Shown: positions 23,232-29,849 of the stretch, piece by piece
How positions within the stretch are numbered: the first letter of the stretch is position 1
Layout: every line of letters starts with the position of its first letter
The notes under the pieces: generated by a model
What the model saw: the letters and a program-made list of their open reading frames with translations, nothing else
Databases searched by the model: none
What the model was told of the DNA's origin: nothing
Made by a program: the position numbers and the translations under genes
DNA from: UBA6522 sp036231525
GTDB taxonomy: Bacteria; Pseudomonadota; Gammaproteobacteria; Steroidobacterales; Rariloculaceae
Assembly: GCA_036231525.1 (NCBI GenBank)
Contig: JAZAGZ010000008.1
Span: forward strand, 1-29,849
Direction: 5' to 3'
Length of the DNA: 29,849 bases

Positions 23232-23254
23232 AATGGGCCATAGGCCCATTTTTT
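23232..23254 (+). terminator. Second terminator-like hairpin 23 nt before rimP
   Basis: AATGGGCC (23232-23239), loop ATA, GGCCCATT (23243-23250) form an 8-bp stem running into TTTT. It is a typical Rho-independent signal positioned in the rimP leader, so it may be an attenuator subject to antitermination. Confidence 0.75.
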
Positions 23255-23277
23255 GTTCTTGCCCTTTGTAATGTGGA

Positions 23278-23736
23278 GTGAGTAGCGCAATTCGTAAAGA
23301 GAGACTAATAAAGCTTTTGGAGCCGTCTGTGCAGGCACTCGGATATGAACTGGTTGATCTTGATGCGCGTGTCGTTGGAAGGGGACTGTTGCGCGTCTAT
23401 ATAGACCACAAAGACGGGATTACTCTATCAGATTGTGAGCGAGTGAGTCGGCAGTTGAGTGCTTACCTTGATGTTGAAGATCCTTTGCCGGGCCAGTACA
23501 CACTGGAAGTGTCTTCACCTGGATTGGATCGACGGCTCCGTACCTTGGATCACTTTCAAAAGTTTCAGAATGAAAAGATAGTAATTCAACTTACCACGTT
23601 ACGGGATGGTCGTCGAAAGTTGAGCGGGTGTTTGCGTGGTATTAAAGGCGACACAATCTTGATTGATATCGATGGGGAGATTCTGCGACTGGAGCTAGCA
23701 GACATTGAATCGGCACAGCTGATACCAGCTGATTAA
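23278..23736 (+). CDS. rimP: Ribosome maturation factor RimP
   Basis: RimP assists assembly of the 30S subunit. The 152-residue protein opens with SSAIRKERLIKLLEPSVQALGYELVDLD and has the conserved RGLLRVYIDHKDGITLSDCERVSRQLS and YTLEVSSPGLDRRLRT elements, then the C-terminal Sm-like barrel (GDTILIDIDGEILRLELADIESAQL). The GTG at 23278 is the first start after an in-frame stop at 23269-23271. There is no spaced Shine-Dalgarno sequence; GGAG abuts the start. It heads the rimP-nusA-infB operon as in other gammaproteobacteria. The usual upstream tRNA-Met (metY) is not present here. Confidence 0.95.
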   Translation: MSSAIRKERLIKLLEPSVQALGYELVDLDARVVGRGLLRVYIDHKDGITLSDCERVSRQLSAYLDVEDPLPGQYTLEVSSPGLDRRLRTLDHFQKFQNEKIVIQLTTLRDGRRKLSGCLRGIKGDTILIDIDGEILRLELADIESAQLIPAD

Positions 23737-23761
23737 TGTAAATGGTAGAGGTATCCGAGCT

Positions 23762-25270
23762 ATGAGCAAAGAGATTTTAATGGTGGCTGATGCCGTCTCG
23801 AATGAGAAAGGCGTGGATAAAGATGTCATTTTTGAAGCTATTGAGGCTGCCCTGGCATCAGCAACGCGCAGACGGCACGGCGATGATATTGATGTACGTG
23901 TATCGATTGATAGAGGTAACGGCGAGTATGAAACTTTCAGGCGCTGGATGGTTTTTGCTGATGATTCCGATGAGCTAGAGGAGCCTAATCGAGAGTTAAG
24001 ACTGCAGGATGCGGTAGATGTGAATCCCGATGCCGAGCCAGGTGAGTATGTTGAGGAACCACTGGAATCCGTGGAGTTCGGGAGAATCGCGGCTCAGACC
24101 GCAAAGCAGGTTATCGTTCAGAAGGTACGGGAGGCTGAGCGTAAGCAAGTTGTTGAGGAGTATGAGGGCCGCGAGGGAGAACTGGTTAGTGGGATCGTAA
24201 AGCGTGTGGATCGAAATGGTGCATTTGTTGATCTAGGCGGTAACGCAGAAGGTTTTTTACCTCGTGAAGAATTAATTCCACGGGAGCCTATAAAACCTCA
24301 AGATCGAATAAAAAGTATGTTGAGCGAGATTCGAGATGAACAACGTGGCCCTCAGCTATTCATGACAAGGACTTCACCACAATTTCTGGTTGAGCTTTTT
24401 AAACTAGAGGTTCCAGAGGTAGGGCAGGGACTTATAGAAATTATAGGCGCGGCTCGTGATCCTGGATTACGAGCTAAAATTGCCGTAAAGAGTAACGATA
24501 ATCGCATTGATCCTGTTGGCGCATGTGTTGGGATGCGAGGCTCTCGCGTACAGGCTGTTTCTAATGAACTCGCGGGTGAGCGCGTAGACATCATCCTTCA
24601 TGATGACAATGCAGCACAGTTTGTCATTAATGCGATGTCGCCGGCAGATGTAGTGGGCATCGTGATGGATGAGGAGGCTCATAGCATGGATGTCGCCGTG
24701 GATGAAGAAAAGCTTTCACAGGCTATCGGTAGAGGGGGGCAAAATATTCGGCTTGCAAGCGGATTAACTGGCTGGGAACTCAATGTGATGACCGAGACCG
24801 ACGCTGAGGAGAAGAGCGAACAGGAAGCTCGCGACTTGCTCGGGAAGTTTATGAAGGAACTCGATGTCGATGAAGATGTTGCAACAGTCCTGGTCCAGGA
24901 AGGATTTTCTTCGTTAGAGGAGGTTGCTTATGTTCCGGTAAGTGAACTACTTGCGGTCGCGGAGTTCAATGAAGAAATTGTTGATGAACTTAGAGCGCGG
25001 GCTCGTGATGTGCTTATTACCCAAGCCATAGCGAGCGAAGAGATTATAGATCAAACGGAACCTGCAGAAGATCTTCTGAGTTTGGAAGGAATGAGCAAGG
25101 AATTGGCATTTGAGTTGGCGAGTCGAGGAATTGTTACTCGAGAAGATCTTGCTGAGCAGGCCGTGGATGACCTCGAAGAGATTGATTTGTTAGATCCAGA
25201 GCATGCGGCGGAGCTTATTATGACTGCTCGAGCCCACTGGTTTGAGAACGAGCAGCAGGACCGAGACTGA
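23762..25270 (+). CDS. nusA: Transcription termination/antitermination factor NusA
   Basis: NusA binds RNA polymerase and RNA, affecting pausing, termination and antitermination. The 502-residue protein has the N-terminal polymerase-binding domain (about 1-130), an S1 domain (GELVSGIVKRVDRNGAFVDLG), and two KH domains (RDPGLRAKIAVKSNDNRIDP, MRGSRVQAVSNELAGER; SQAIGRGGQNIRLAS). Two acidic repeats follow near the C-terminus (VQEGFSSLEEVAYVP; LASRGIVTREDLAEQ). The paired C-terminal repeats are a gammaproteobacterial trait. AGAGG precedes the ATG. NusA might regulate its own operon through the terminators upstream of rimP (inference). Confidence 0.97.
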   Translation: MSKEILMVADAVSNEKGVDKDVIFEAIEAALASATRRRHGDDIDVRVSIDRGNGEYETFRRWMVFADDSDELEEPNRELRLQDAVDVNPDAEPGEYVEEPLESVEFGRIAAQTAKQVIVQKVREAERKQVVEEYEGREGELVSGIVKRVDRNGAFVDLGGNAEGFLPREELIPREPIKPQDRIKSMLSEIRDEQRGPQLFMTRTSPQFLVELFKLEVPEVGQGLIEIIGAARDPGLRAKIAVKSNDNRIDPVGACVGMRGSRVQAVSNELAGERVDIILHDDNAAQFVINAMSPADVVGIVMDEEAHSMDVAVDEEKLSQAIGRGGQNIRLASGLTGWELNVMTETDAEEKSEQEARDLLGKFMKELDVDEDVATVLVQEGFSSLEEVAYVPVSELLAVAEFNEEIVDELRARARDVLITQAIASEEIIDQTEPAEDLLSLEGMSKELAFELASRGIVTREDLAEQAVDDLEEIDLLDPEHAAELIMTARAHWFENEQQDRD

Positions 25271-25280
25271 GGAGATCTTT

Positions 25281-27797
25281 ATGTCGAACGTAACGGTCAC
25301 AGAGTTTGCAGACGTCCTAAGGGTTCCAGTCGAAAAGTTGCTGGTGCAATTAGATGAAGCTGGCATCAAAGTAGAGGGCGCTGATGATACGATTAGCGAG
25401 GATGCAAAACTCGAACTACTTGCTCATTTGCGTTTATCTCACGGGCGAAAGGATCCTGGTACCTCTGCCCCAAAAAAAATTACGCTTAAGCGTAAATCTC
25501 AAAGTGAGCTTAGGTTGGCGAGTAGCCAGGGGCGCTCTCGCACGGTAAATGTTGAGGTTCGGCGTAAGCGCACCTATATCAAACGAGATGTCCTCGAAGA
25601 GGAAGCCCGCAAACAGCAAGAAGAACTAGACACTCAGCGCGAGGATGAAGAAGCTCAAAAAGAGGCTGAAGTGGTGCGTCTGGAAGGAGAGCGTAAGGCG
25701 GCCGAGGACGCAATTATTAAGGCCGAGCAGGAGCGAAGGGAGCTTGAGGCTCGCCAGAAGGTTGAAAAAGAAGTCAGCCGTCGCGCTGACGAGGAGGCGC
25801 GACGTTTAGTTGAGGAGCAACGGCGTGCTAAGGACGAGGAAGAGGCTGAGCGGACAGCACAGCTTCGCTTGGAGAAAGAGCGCGCGCAACAGCAGATCAA
25901 ATCAACCACTGATGACCGCACGCTGCACGTCGCTGAAGGCGCAAGTGTGAGGCGGCGCAAAAAACGTCCCAGACGTCGCCCTGTGCATGTTAGCGTGGAT
26001 GCGCAGCACGGGTTTGAGAAACCGACAGAGCCGATTGTTCGTGAAATTGAGATTGCGGACACGATTACCGTTAGCGAGCTTGCCCAACGCATGGCTATTA
26101 AATCGGGCGAGGTCATCAGATCACTCATGAATATGGGAATGATGGTCACGATTAATCAGGTTATCGATCAAGATACCGCTGTGCTGGTTGTCGAGGAGAT
26201 GGGGCATACTGCCAAAGCGCTTAAAGAAACTGCCCTTGAGGATCAACTTCTTGAGTCAATTGCGGATTCGGAAGAGAGCTCGGATCTTGCGGCTCGATCG
26301 CCTGTGGTTACGGTCATGGGGCACGTCGATCATGGCAAGACATCGTTGCTAGACTATATCCGCCGAACACGCGTAGCTGCGGGAGAAGCCGGTGGTATTA
26401 CGCAACATATTGGGGCCTATTCCGTGAGTACGAATAAAGGGCAAATTAGTTTTTTGGATACACCAGGTCACGCGGCGTTTACTGCAATGCGTGCCCGTGG
26501 AGCGCAAGTAACTGATATTGTTGTGCTTGTTGTAGCTGCCGATGACGGTGTAATGCCGCAGACGGAAGAGGCTATACAGCACGCTAAGTCGGCTGGCGTA
26601 CCTGTTGTCGTTGCTGTCAATAAGGTAGATCTCGAAAATTCGGACCCTGATCGTGTGCGGAATGAATTAACTCAGCACGAGGTTATTCCAGAGGACTGGG
26701 GTGGCGATAATCTGTTTGTAAATGTGTCTGCGAAAACAGGCGAGAACATCGATGATTTGCTAGAGGCAATTTTACTTCAGGCTGAAGTGCTCGATCTTAA
26801 GGCCGTTGATACAGGGCCGGCATCCGGCGTGGTGCTTGAGGCAAGCTTGGAGCGTGGTCGTGGGGCGGTTGCTACTGTGTTGATTAACAAGGGATGTCTT
26901 AATCTTGGTGACACTCTATTGGCCGGTCAGGAATATGGGCGGATTCGAGCAATGTTTGATGAGAGTGGAGAGCCAATCGAAAAAGCAAGTCCTTCGACAC
27001 CTGCGGCTGTGTTGGGGTTGTCTGGCATACCATTTGCTGGCGATGATGTGTTGGTTGTTGCTAATGAGCGTAAAGCACGTGAGGTTGCTGAGCTTCGTCA
27101 AGGTAAGGAACGAGACGGTAAGCTTGCACAACAACAGGCGGCGAAACTGGATGATGTCTTTAGCCAGATGGCGGAGGGTGAACTCGCAAGCGTACAACTC
27201 CTAGTTAAGGCAGATGTGCATGGGAGTGCAGAGGCAGTAAAAGATGCGCTGGAAAAAATTGGTACGGAGGAAGTGAAAGTTAGTGTAATTTCAAGTGCTG
27301 TCGGAGCGATCACAGAATCGGATGTTCAGTTAGCTGCAGCATCCAAGGCAATAGTCATTGGCTTTAACGTTCGCGCAGATGCCTCTGCTCGGGATGCTCT
27401 GAAGGAAACTGGTGTTGATGTTCGGTACTACAGCATTATTTATGAAGCTATTGATGATGTGCGAGCAGCTGTCAGCGGCCTGTTGGCACCAGAAGTTCGT
27501 GAGCAGATTGTTGGTCTTGCGGAAGTCCGTGAAGTTTTTCGGTCTCCGAAGTTTGGACAGATTGCTGGGTGCATGACTATTGATGGTTATGTGCGTCGCA
27601 GTAATCCAATTCGGGTCTTGAGGGACAACGTTGTGATATACGAAGGAGAGTTGGAGTCTTTGCGTCGATTTAAGGACGATGTGAATGAAGTGCGGGCTGG
27701 GACAGAATGTGGAATTGGGGTGAAAAACTACAACGACGTCAAGATTGGGGATCAGATTGAGTGTTACGAGCGTACAGAAATAGCCCGCTCACTCTAG
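25281..27797 (+). CDS. infB: Translation initiation factor IF-2
   Basis: IF-2 is the GTPase that brings initiator fMet-tRNA to the 30S subunit. The 838-residue protein has an N-terminal domain (VTEFADVLRVPVEKLLVQLDEAGI), a long charged coiled-coil rich in Glu/Arg/Lys (about 105-210), and a basic RRKKRPRRR stretch. A second winged domain (ITVSELAQRMAIKSGEVIRSLM) leads to the G domain: GHVDHGKT (347-354), DTPGHAAF, NKVDL. Domains II-IV follow to the end. ATG 25281 with GAGGAGAT just upstream is chosen over a longer in-frame start inside nusA. The spacing to nusA is 10 nt. Confidence 0.97.
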   Translation: MSNVTVTEFADVLRVPVEKLLVQLDEAGIKVEGADDTISEDAKLELLAHLRLSHGRKDPGTSAPKKITLKRKSQSELRLASSQGRSRTVNVEVRRKRTYIKRDVLEEEARKQQEELDTQREDEEAQKEAEVVRLEGERKAAEDAIIKAEQERRELEARQKVEKEVSRRADEEARRLVEEQRRAKDEEEAERTAQLRLEKERAQQQIKSTTDDRTLHVAEGASVRRRKKRPRRRPVHVSVDAQHGFEKPTEPIVREIEIADTITVSELAQRMAIKSGEVIRSLMNMGMMVTINQVIDQDTAVLVVEEMGHTAKALKETALEDQLLESIADSEESSDLAARSPVVTVMGHVDHGKTSLLDYIRRTRVAAGEAGGITQHIGAYSVSTNKGQISFLDTPGHAAFTAMRARGAQVTDIVVLVVAADDGVMPQTEEAIQHAKSAGVPVVVAVNKVDLENSDPDRVRNELTQHEVIPEDWGGDNLFVNVSAKTGENIDDLLEAILLQAEVLDLKAVDTGPASGVVLEASLERGRGAVATVLINKGCLNLGDTLLAGQEYGRIRAMFDESGEPIEKASPSTPAAVLGLSGIPFAGDDVLVVANERKAREVAELRQGKERDGKLAQQQAAKLDDVFSQMAEGELASVQLLVKADVHGSAEAVKDALEKIGTEEVKVSVISSAVGAITESDVQLAAASKAIVIGFNVRADASARDALKETGVDVRYYSIIYEAIDDVRAAVSGLLAPEVREQIVGLAEVREVFRSPKFGQIAGCMTIDGYVRRSNPIRVLRDNVVIYEGELESLRRFKDDVNEVRAGTECGIGVKNYNDVKIGDQIECYERTEIARSL

Positions 27798-27801
27798 TTG
27801 A

Positions 27802-28215
27802 ATGCCTCGCGAGTATCCCAGGAAGTTGCGTGTAGCAGTAGAACTGCAGCGAGCGCTGAACGATTTACTATTAAGTGATATTAAAGATCCCCGTCTCAGG
27901 GGTATAAGCGTCAGTGCCGTGGAAGTCAGTCGTGATGTGAGTGTCGCGAAGGTCTATTTCAGTGCATTGTTACCGGATTCTGATCTCGAGCCTGCAATGT
28001 TGGCACTTAATAAGGCGAGTGGGTTTTTGCGTTCACGTATTGGGAAACTACTGCGCATGCGATATGTGCCTGAGCTTAGATTCTCTCCGGATGAGGCTGC
28101 GAAACGTGGATTTGAACTTACGCAACTAATCGACTCGACTACGAGCAGCCAGAACAGTCTTGCTGAACCGTCGTGTGAGCAGGGGCTCACTTCTACTCAG
28201 AAGACTCTGAAATGA
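27802..28215 (+). CDS. rbfA: 30S ribosome-binding factor RbfA
   Basis: RbfA helps late 16S rRNA maturation in the cold and during assembly. The 137-residue protein has the KH-like domain with RVAVELQRALNDLLLSDIKDPRL, VSVAKVYFSALLP, and LNKASGFLRSRIGKLLRMRYVPELRFSPDEA, all standard. It begins 4 nt after infB and overlaps truB by ATGA. The tail after residue 115 is Ser/Thr/Gln-rich and poorly conserved. Confidence 0.96.
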   Translation: MPREYPRKLRVAVELQRALNDLLLSDIKDPRLRGISVSAVEVSRDVSVAKVYFSALLPDSDLEPAMLALNKASGFLRSRIGKLLRMRYVPELRFSPDEAAKRGFELTQLIDSTTSSQNSLAEPSCEQGLTSTQKTLK

Positions 28216-29147
28216 CTAGGCGAGCAAGGAATCGTCATGGGAGAGAACTGCATGGCATTCTACTCTTGGACAAACCCACTGGATTGACCTCTAACAGTGC
28301 TCTACAGCGAATAAAACGCTTCTTCAAAGCAAGCAAAGCAGGGCACACAGGAAGCCTTGATCCCCTTGCAACGGGAATGCTGCCAATTTGCTTTGGTGCG
28401 GGGACAAAGATTTCCTCTTTTTTGCTTGATGCTCACAAGCGCTATCGAGTTACTGGGCTACTTGGTAGCAGCACCGATTCTGGAGATGCCGACGGTAAGG
28501 TTATTTCGGAAGGATCCCTAATTGAGCTTAAGGTTGAGACTGTACGAGAAGTGCTTGCGGCGTTCGAGGGTGAGATTGAGCAAATTCCACCTATGTACTC
28601 CGCGCTAAAGCATAAAGGTCGACGCCTTTATGAATTAGCACGAGAGGGTACTGAAGTGGTGCGTGAGGTTCGAAGAGTCCGCATTCTTTCTATTGATCTT
28701 TTGCGATGTGAGTGGCCAGAACTGGTGTTTAATGTCACTTGCTCCAAAGGCACGTATGTTCGGACTTTAGTCGAAGATATCGCTAAAGCGCTGGGTACGT
28801 TGGGGCATGTTATTCAGCTTCGTCGGCTGGCTGTGGAGCCTTTTGAAGAGCATCAGATGGTGAATATGGAAGCACTTGAGGCGGGTACTCAGGAAGGGCT
28901 GACATCACTTGATCAATATTTATTGCCGATTGATGCGGCTCTTACTAAATGGCCCCGAGTCGTAGTAGAGGCGGAACTATGTGAGTCGCTAACGCATGGT
29001 CAGTCGGTACCTGCTCAGCCTGATTGGCCGCAGGCTTGGGTGCGTGTCTACTCATCGGATAATATTTTTCTTGGAATTGGGGAGGTTCGAATGCACGGAC
29101 AGTTAGTTCCGCGGCGTATCTTCCCTGCTATGGCTTCCTTTGTCTGA
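28212..29147 (+). CDS. truB: tRNA pseudouridine(55) synthase TruB
   Basis: TruB makes pseudouridine 55 in the T-arm of tRNAs and also acts as a tRNA chaperone. The 311-residue protein begins with GILLLDKPTGLTSNSALQRIKRF and has the catalytic Asp50 in GHTGSLDPLATGMLP. Further signature elements are KRYRVTGLLGSSTDSGDADG, IPPMYSALKHKGRRLYELAREG, VTCSKGTYVRTLVEDIAKALG and LRRLAVEPFE. The C-terminal PUA-like domain is present. It is coupled to rbfA by ATGA. Confidence 0.97.
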   Translation: MTRRARNRHGRELHGILLLDKPTGLTSNSALQRIKRFFKASKAGHTGSLDPLATGMLPICFGAGTKISSFLLDAHKRYRVTGLLGSSTDSGDADGKVISEGSLIELKVETVREVLAAFEGEIEQIPPMYSALKHKGRRLYELAREGTEVVREVRRVRILSIDLLRCEWPELVFNVTCSKGTYVRTLVEDIAKALGTLGHVIQLRRLAVEPFEEHQMVNMEALEAGTQEGLTSLDQYLLPIDAALTKWPRVVVEAELCESLTHGQSVPAQPDWPQAWVRVYSSDNIFLGIGEVRMHGQLVPRRIFPAMASFV

Positions 29148-29162
29148 AAAACCACTAAACCC

Positions 29163-29192
29163 TTGGATTTAAAAAGATTGCGCGAGTACAAT
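29163..29192 (+). promoter_or_regulatory. Probable sigma-70 promoter of rpsO
   Basis: TTGGAT (29163-29168) and TACAAT (29187-29192) are separated by 18 bp, close to the sigma-70 consensus. They lie shortly after the truB stop and about 65 nt before the rpsO start, where an independent rpsO promoter is expected. Confidence 0.6.
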
Positions 29193-29224
29193 ACCCGGCT
29201 TTCCAGAATGAGAAAATATTAAAG

Positions 29225-29249
29225 AGGTCACCGTAGGGGTGGTCTGGAG
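29225..29249 (+). promoter_or_regulatory. Leader hairpin next to the rpsO ribosome binding site
   Basis: AGGTCACC (29225-29232) can pair with GGTGGTCT (29238-29245), eight pairs with two G-U, around a five-base loop. The stem ends at the GGAG ribosome binding site (29246-29249). S15 represses its own mRNA through leader structures in several bacteria, so this may be such an element. The structure is read from sequence only. Confidence 0.45.
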
Positions 29250-29257
29250 TAAGCAGA

Positions 29258-29527
29258 ATGGCACTCAACGCCGAAGCAAAAGCCGATATCATTTCCGAAT
29301 ACCAACGTGGCTCCAAGGATACCGGGTCGACTGAAGTTCAGGTTGCTCTCCTATCGGCGAGAATAAATGAATTATCTGAACATTTTGCAGATCATAAAAA
29401 GGATCATCATTCGCGACATGGATTGCTCAGGATGGTCAATCAACGACGTAAGCTCCTTGATTATCTAAAAGATAATGACCGAGAACGCTACCAAGAACTA
29501 ATCAGTCGCCTTGGATTAAGACGTTGA
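29258..29527 (+). CDS. rpsO: 30S ribosomal protein S15
   Basis: S15 is an early-binding 30S protein that contacts helices of the 16S rRNA central domain. At 89 residues it has the exact family length, with GSTEVQVALLSARINELSEHF, the DHHSRHGLLRMVNQRRKLLDYL RNA-binding stretch and the ending ISRLGLRR. GGAG sits eight bases before the ATG. It lies between truB and pnp as in other proteobacteria. Confidence 0.98.
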   Translation: MALNAEAKADIISEYQRGSKDTGSTEVQVALLSARINELSEHFADHKKDHHSRHGLLRMVNQRRKLLDYLKDNDRERYQELISRLGLRR

Positions 29528-29548
29528 ATTCGAATTTTTTTTACTCGG

Positions 29549-29566
29549 AGCCGCTTGACGGCTTTT
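29549..29566 (+). terminator. Weak hairpin between rpsO and pnp
   Basis: AGCCG (29549-29553), loop CTTGA, CGGCT (29559-29563), then TTT. A short stem and short T-run make this a leaky terminator or RNA-processing site; in related bacteria pnp is partly read through from rpsO. Confidence 0.4.
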
Positions 29567-29622
29567 GGGTTGTATTAGGCATTCACAATTACGAACTGAG
29601 CGCATAGGTAGGGAACAGAATA

Positions 29623-29849
29623 GTGAAATTAACCAGGACTTTTTCTTATGGTGATCACGAGGTCATAATTGAAACTGGGACTGTTGCTCGTCAAGCTGAC
29701 GGCGCCGTACTCGTTAGCATGGCAGATACCGTAGTGCTTGTTACCGCGGTTGGCCAGAAGGGGCAGGCGGAGGGGCGGGATTTTTTTCCGCTAACGGTAA
29801 ATTACCAGGAGAAAACATACGCGGCGGGAAAGATTCCTGGGGGGTTTTT
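29623..29849 (+). CDS. pnp: Polyribonucleotide nucleotidyltransferase (PNPase), 5' part
   Basis: PNPase degrades mRNA 3' to 5' by phosphorolysis and is part of the degradosome. Only the first 75 codons are in the window. The GTG start has AGGTAGGG about 10 bases upstream. The residues read KLTRTFSYGDHEVIIETGTVARQADG, then VSMADTVVLVTAV and RDFFPLTVNYQEKTYAAGKIPGG, the conserved first RNase PH-like domain. It follows rpsO as usual. The rest of the gene lies beyond base 29849. Confidence 0.95.
   Translation, partial: MKLTRTFSYGDHEVIIETGTVARQADGAVLVSMADTVVLVTAVGQKGQAEGRDFFPLTVNYQEKTYAAGKIPGGF

Noticed and set aside
25655..26149. Long minus-strand ORF rich in Ser/Arg
   Set aside because: It is antisense to the charged coiled-coil region of infB; the low-complexity composition mirrors Glu/Arg codons and there is no family signal or ribosome binding site.

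Overview
The window looks like chromosomal DNA of a free-living, aerobic gammaproteobacterium, probably marine and uncultured. That is an inference from the rimP-nusA-infB-rbfA-truB-rpsO-pnp block, a two-repeat NusA C-terminus, a DUF2909 twin-transmembrane gene beside coxC, and Cox11/SURF1-type oxidase assembly factors. I see no insertion sequence, phage gene, CRISPR array or tRNA.

Left edge (1-1963): on the minus strand lie the 5' part of a SdiA-regulated-like membrane-anchored protein and a bicupin gentisate 1,2-dioxygenase-like gene. The region facing the oxidase genes holds a 24-bp interrupted palindrome and a probable 43-codon single-TM small protein gene.

Respiratory island (1964-16594): SURF1, a Trp-rich membrane-anchored hypothetical protein, a caa3-type (cytochrome c-fused) oxidase (coxB, coxA, ctaG/cox11, coxC) and an opposite-strand DUF2909 gene. 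A GldC-family gene follows, then a complete Alternative Complex III operon (actA, actB1, actB2, actC, actD, actE, actF), with actB split in two. A diheme cytochrome c gene converges on actF. Read together, the island encodes quinol oxidation by ACIII, transfer through c-type hemes (ActA, ActE, perhaps the diheme protein), and O2 reduction by a caa3 oxidase whose subunit II carries its own heme. This is a bc1-independent route to oxygen.

Accessory island (17034-22996): three exported proteins of the DUF6152 / 'GRWEGDTLV' type. The first looks like a fusion of the domains found separately in the other two. They are followed by a Tat/lipoprotein-type TRAP substrate-binding protein without membrane subunits and a cobalt-type nitrile hydratase (beta, alpha, small activator). 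A helix-hairpin-helix DNA glycosylase gene overlaps the activator by GTGA. Spacing from the TRAP protein to the glycosylase suggests one transcript.

Translation/RNA block (22997-29849): two strong terminator-like hairpins precede rimP, nusA, infB, rbfA, truB, rpsO (with its own promoter and leader hairpin) and the start of pnp. The most unusual parts are the caa3-ACIII locus with GldC and the TRAP/nitrile hydratase/DUF6152 island.
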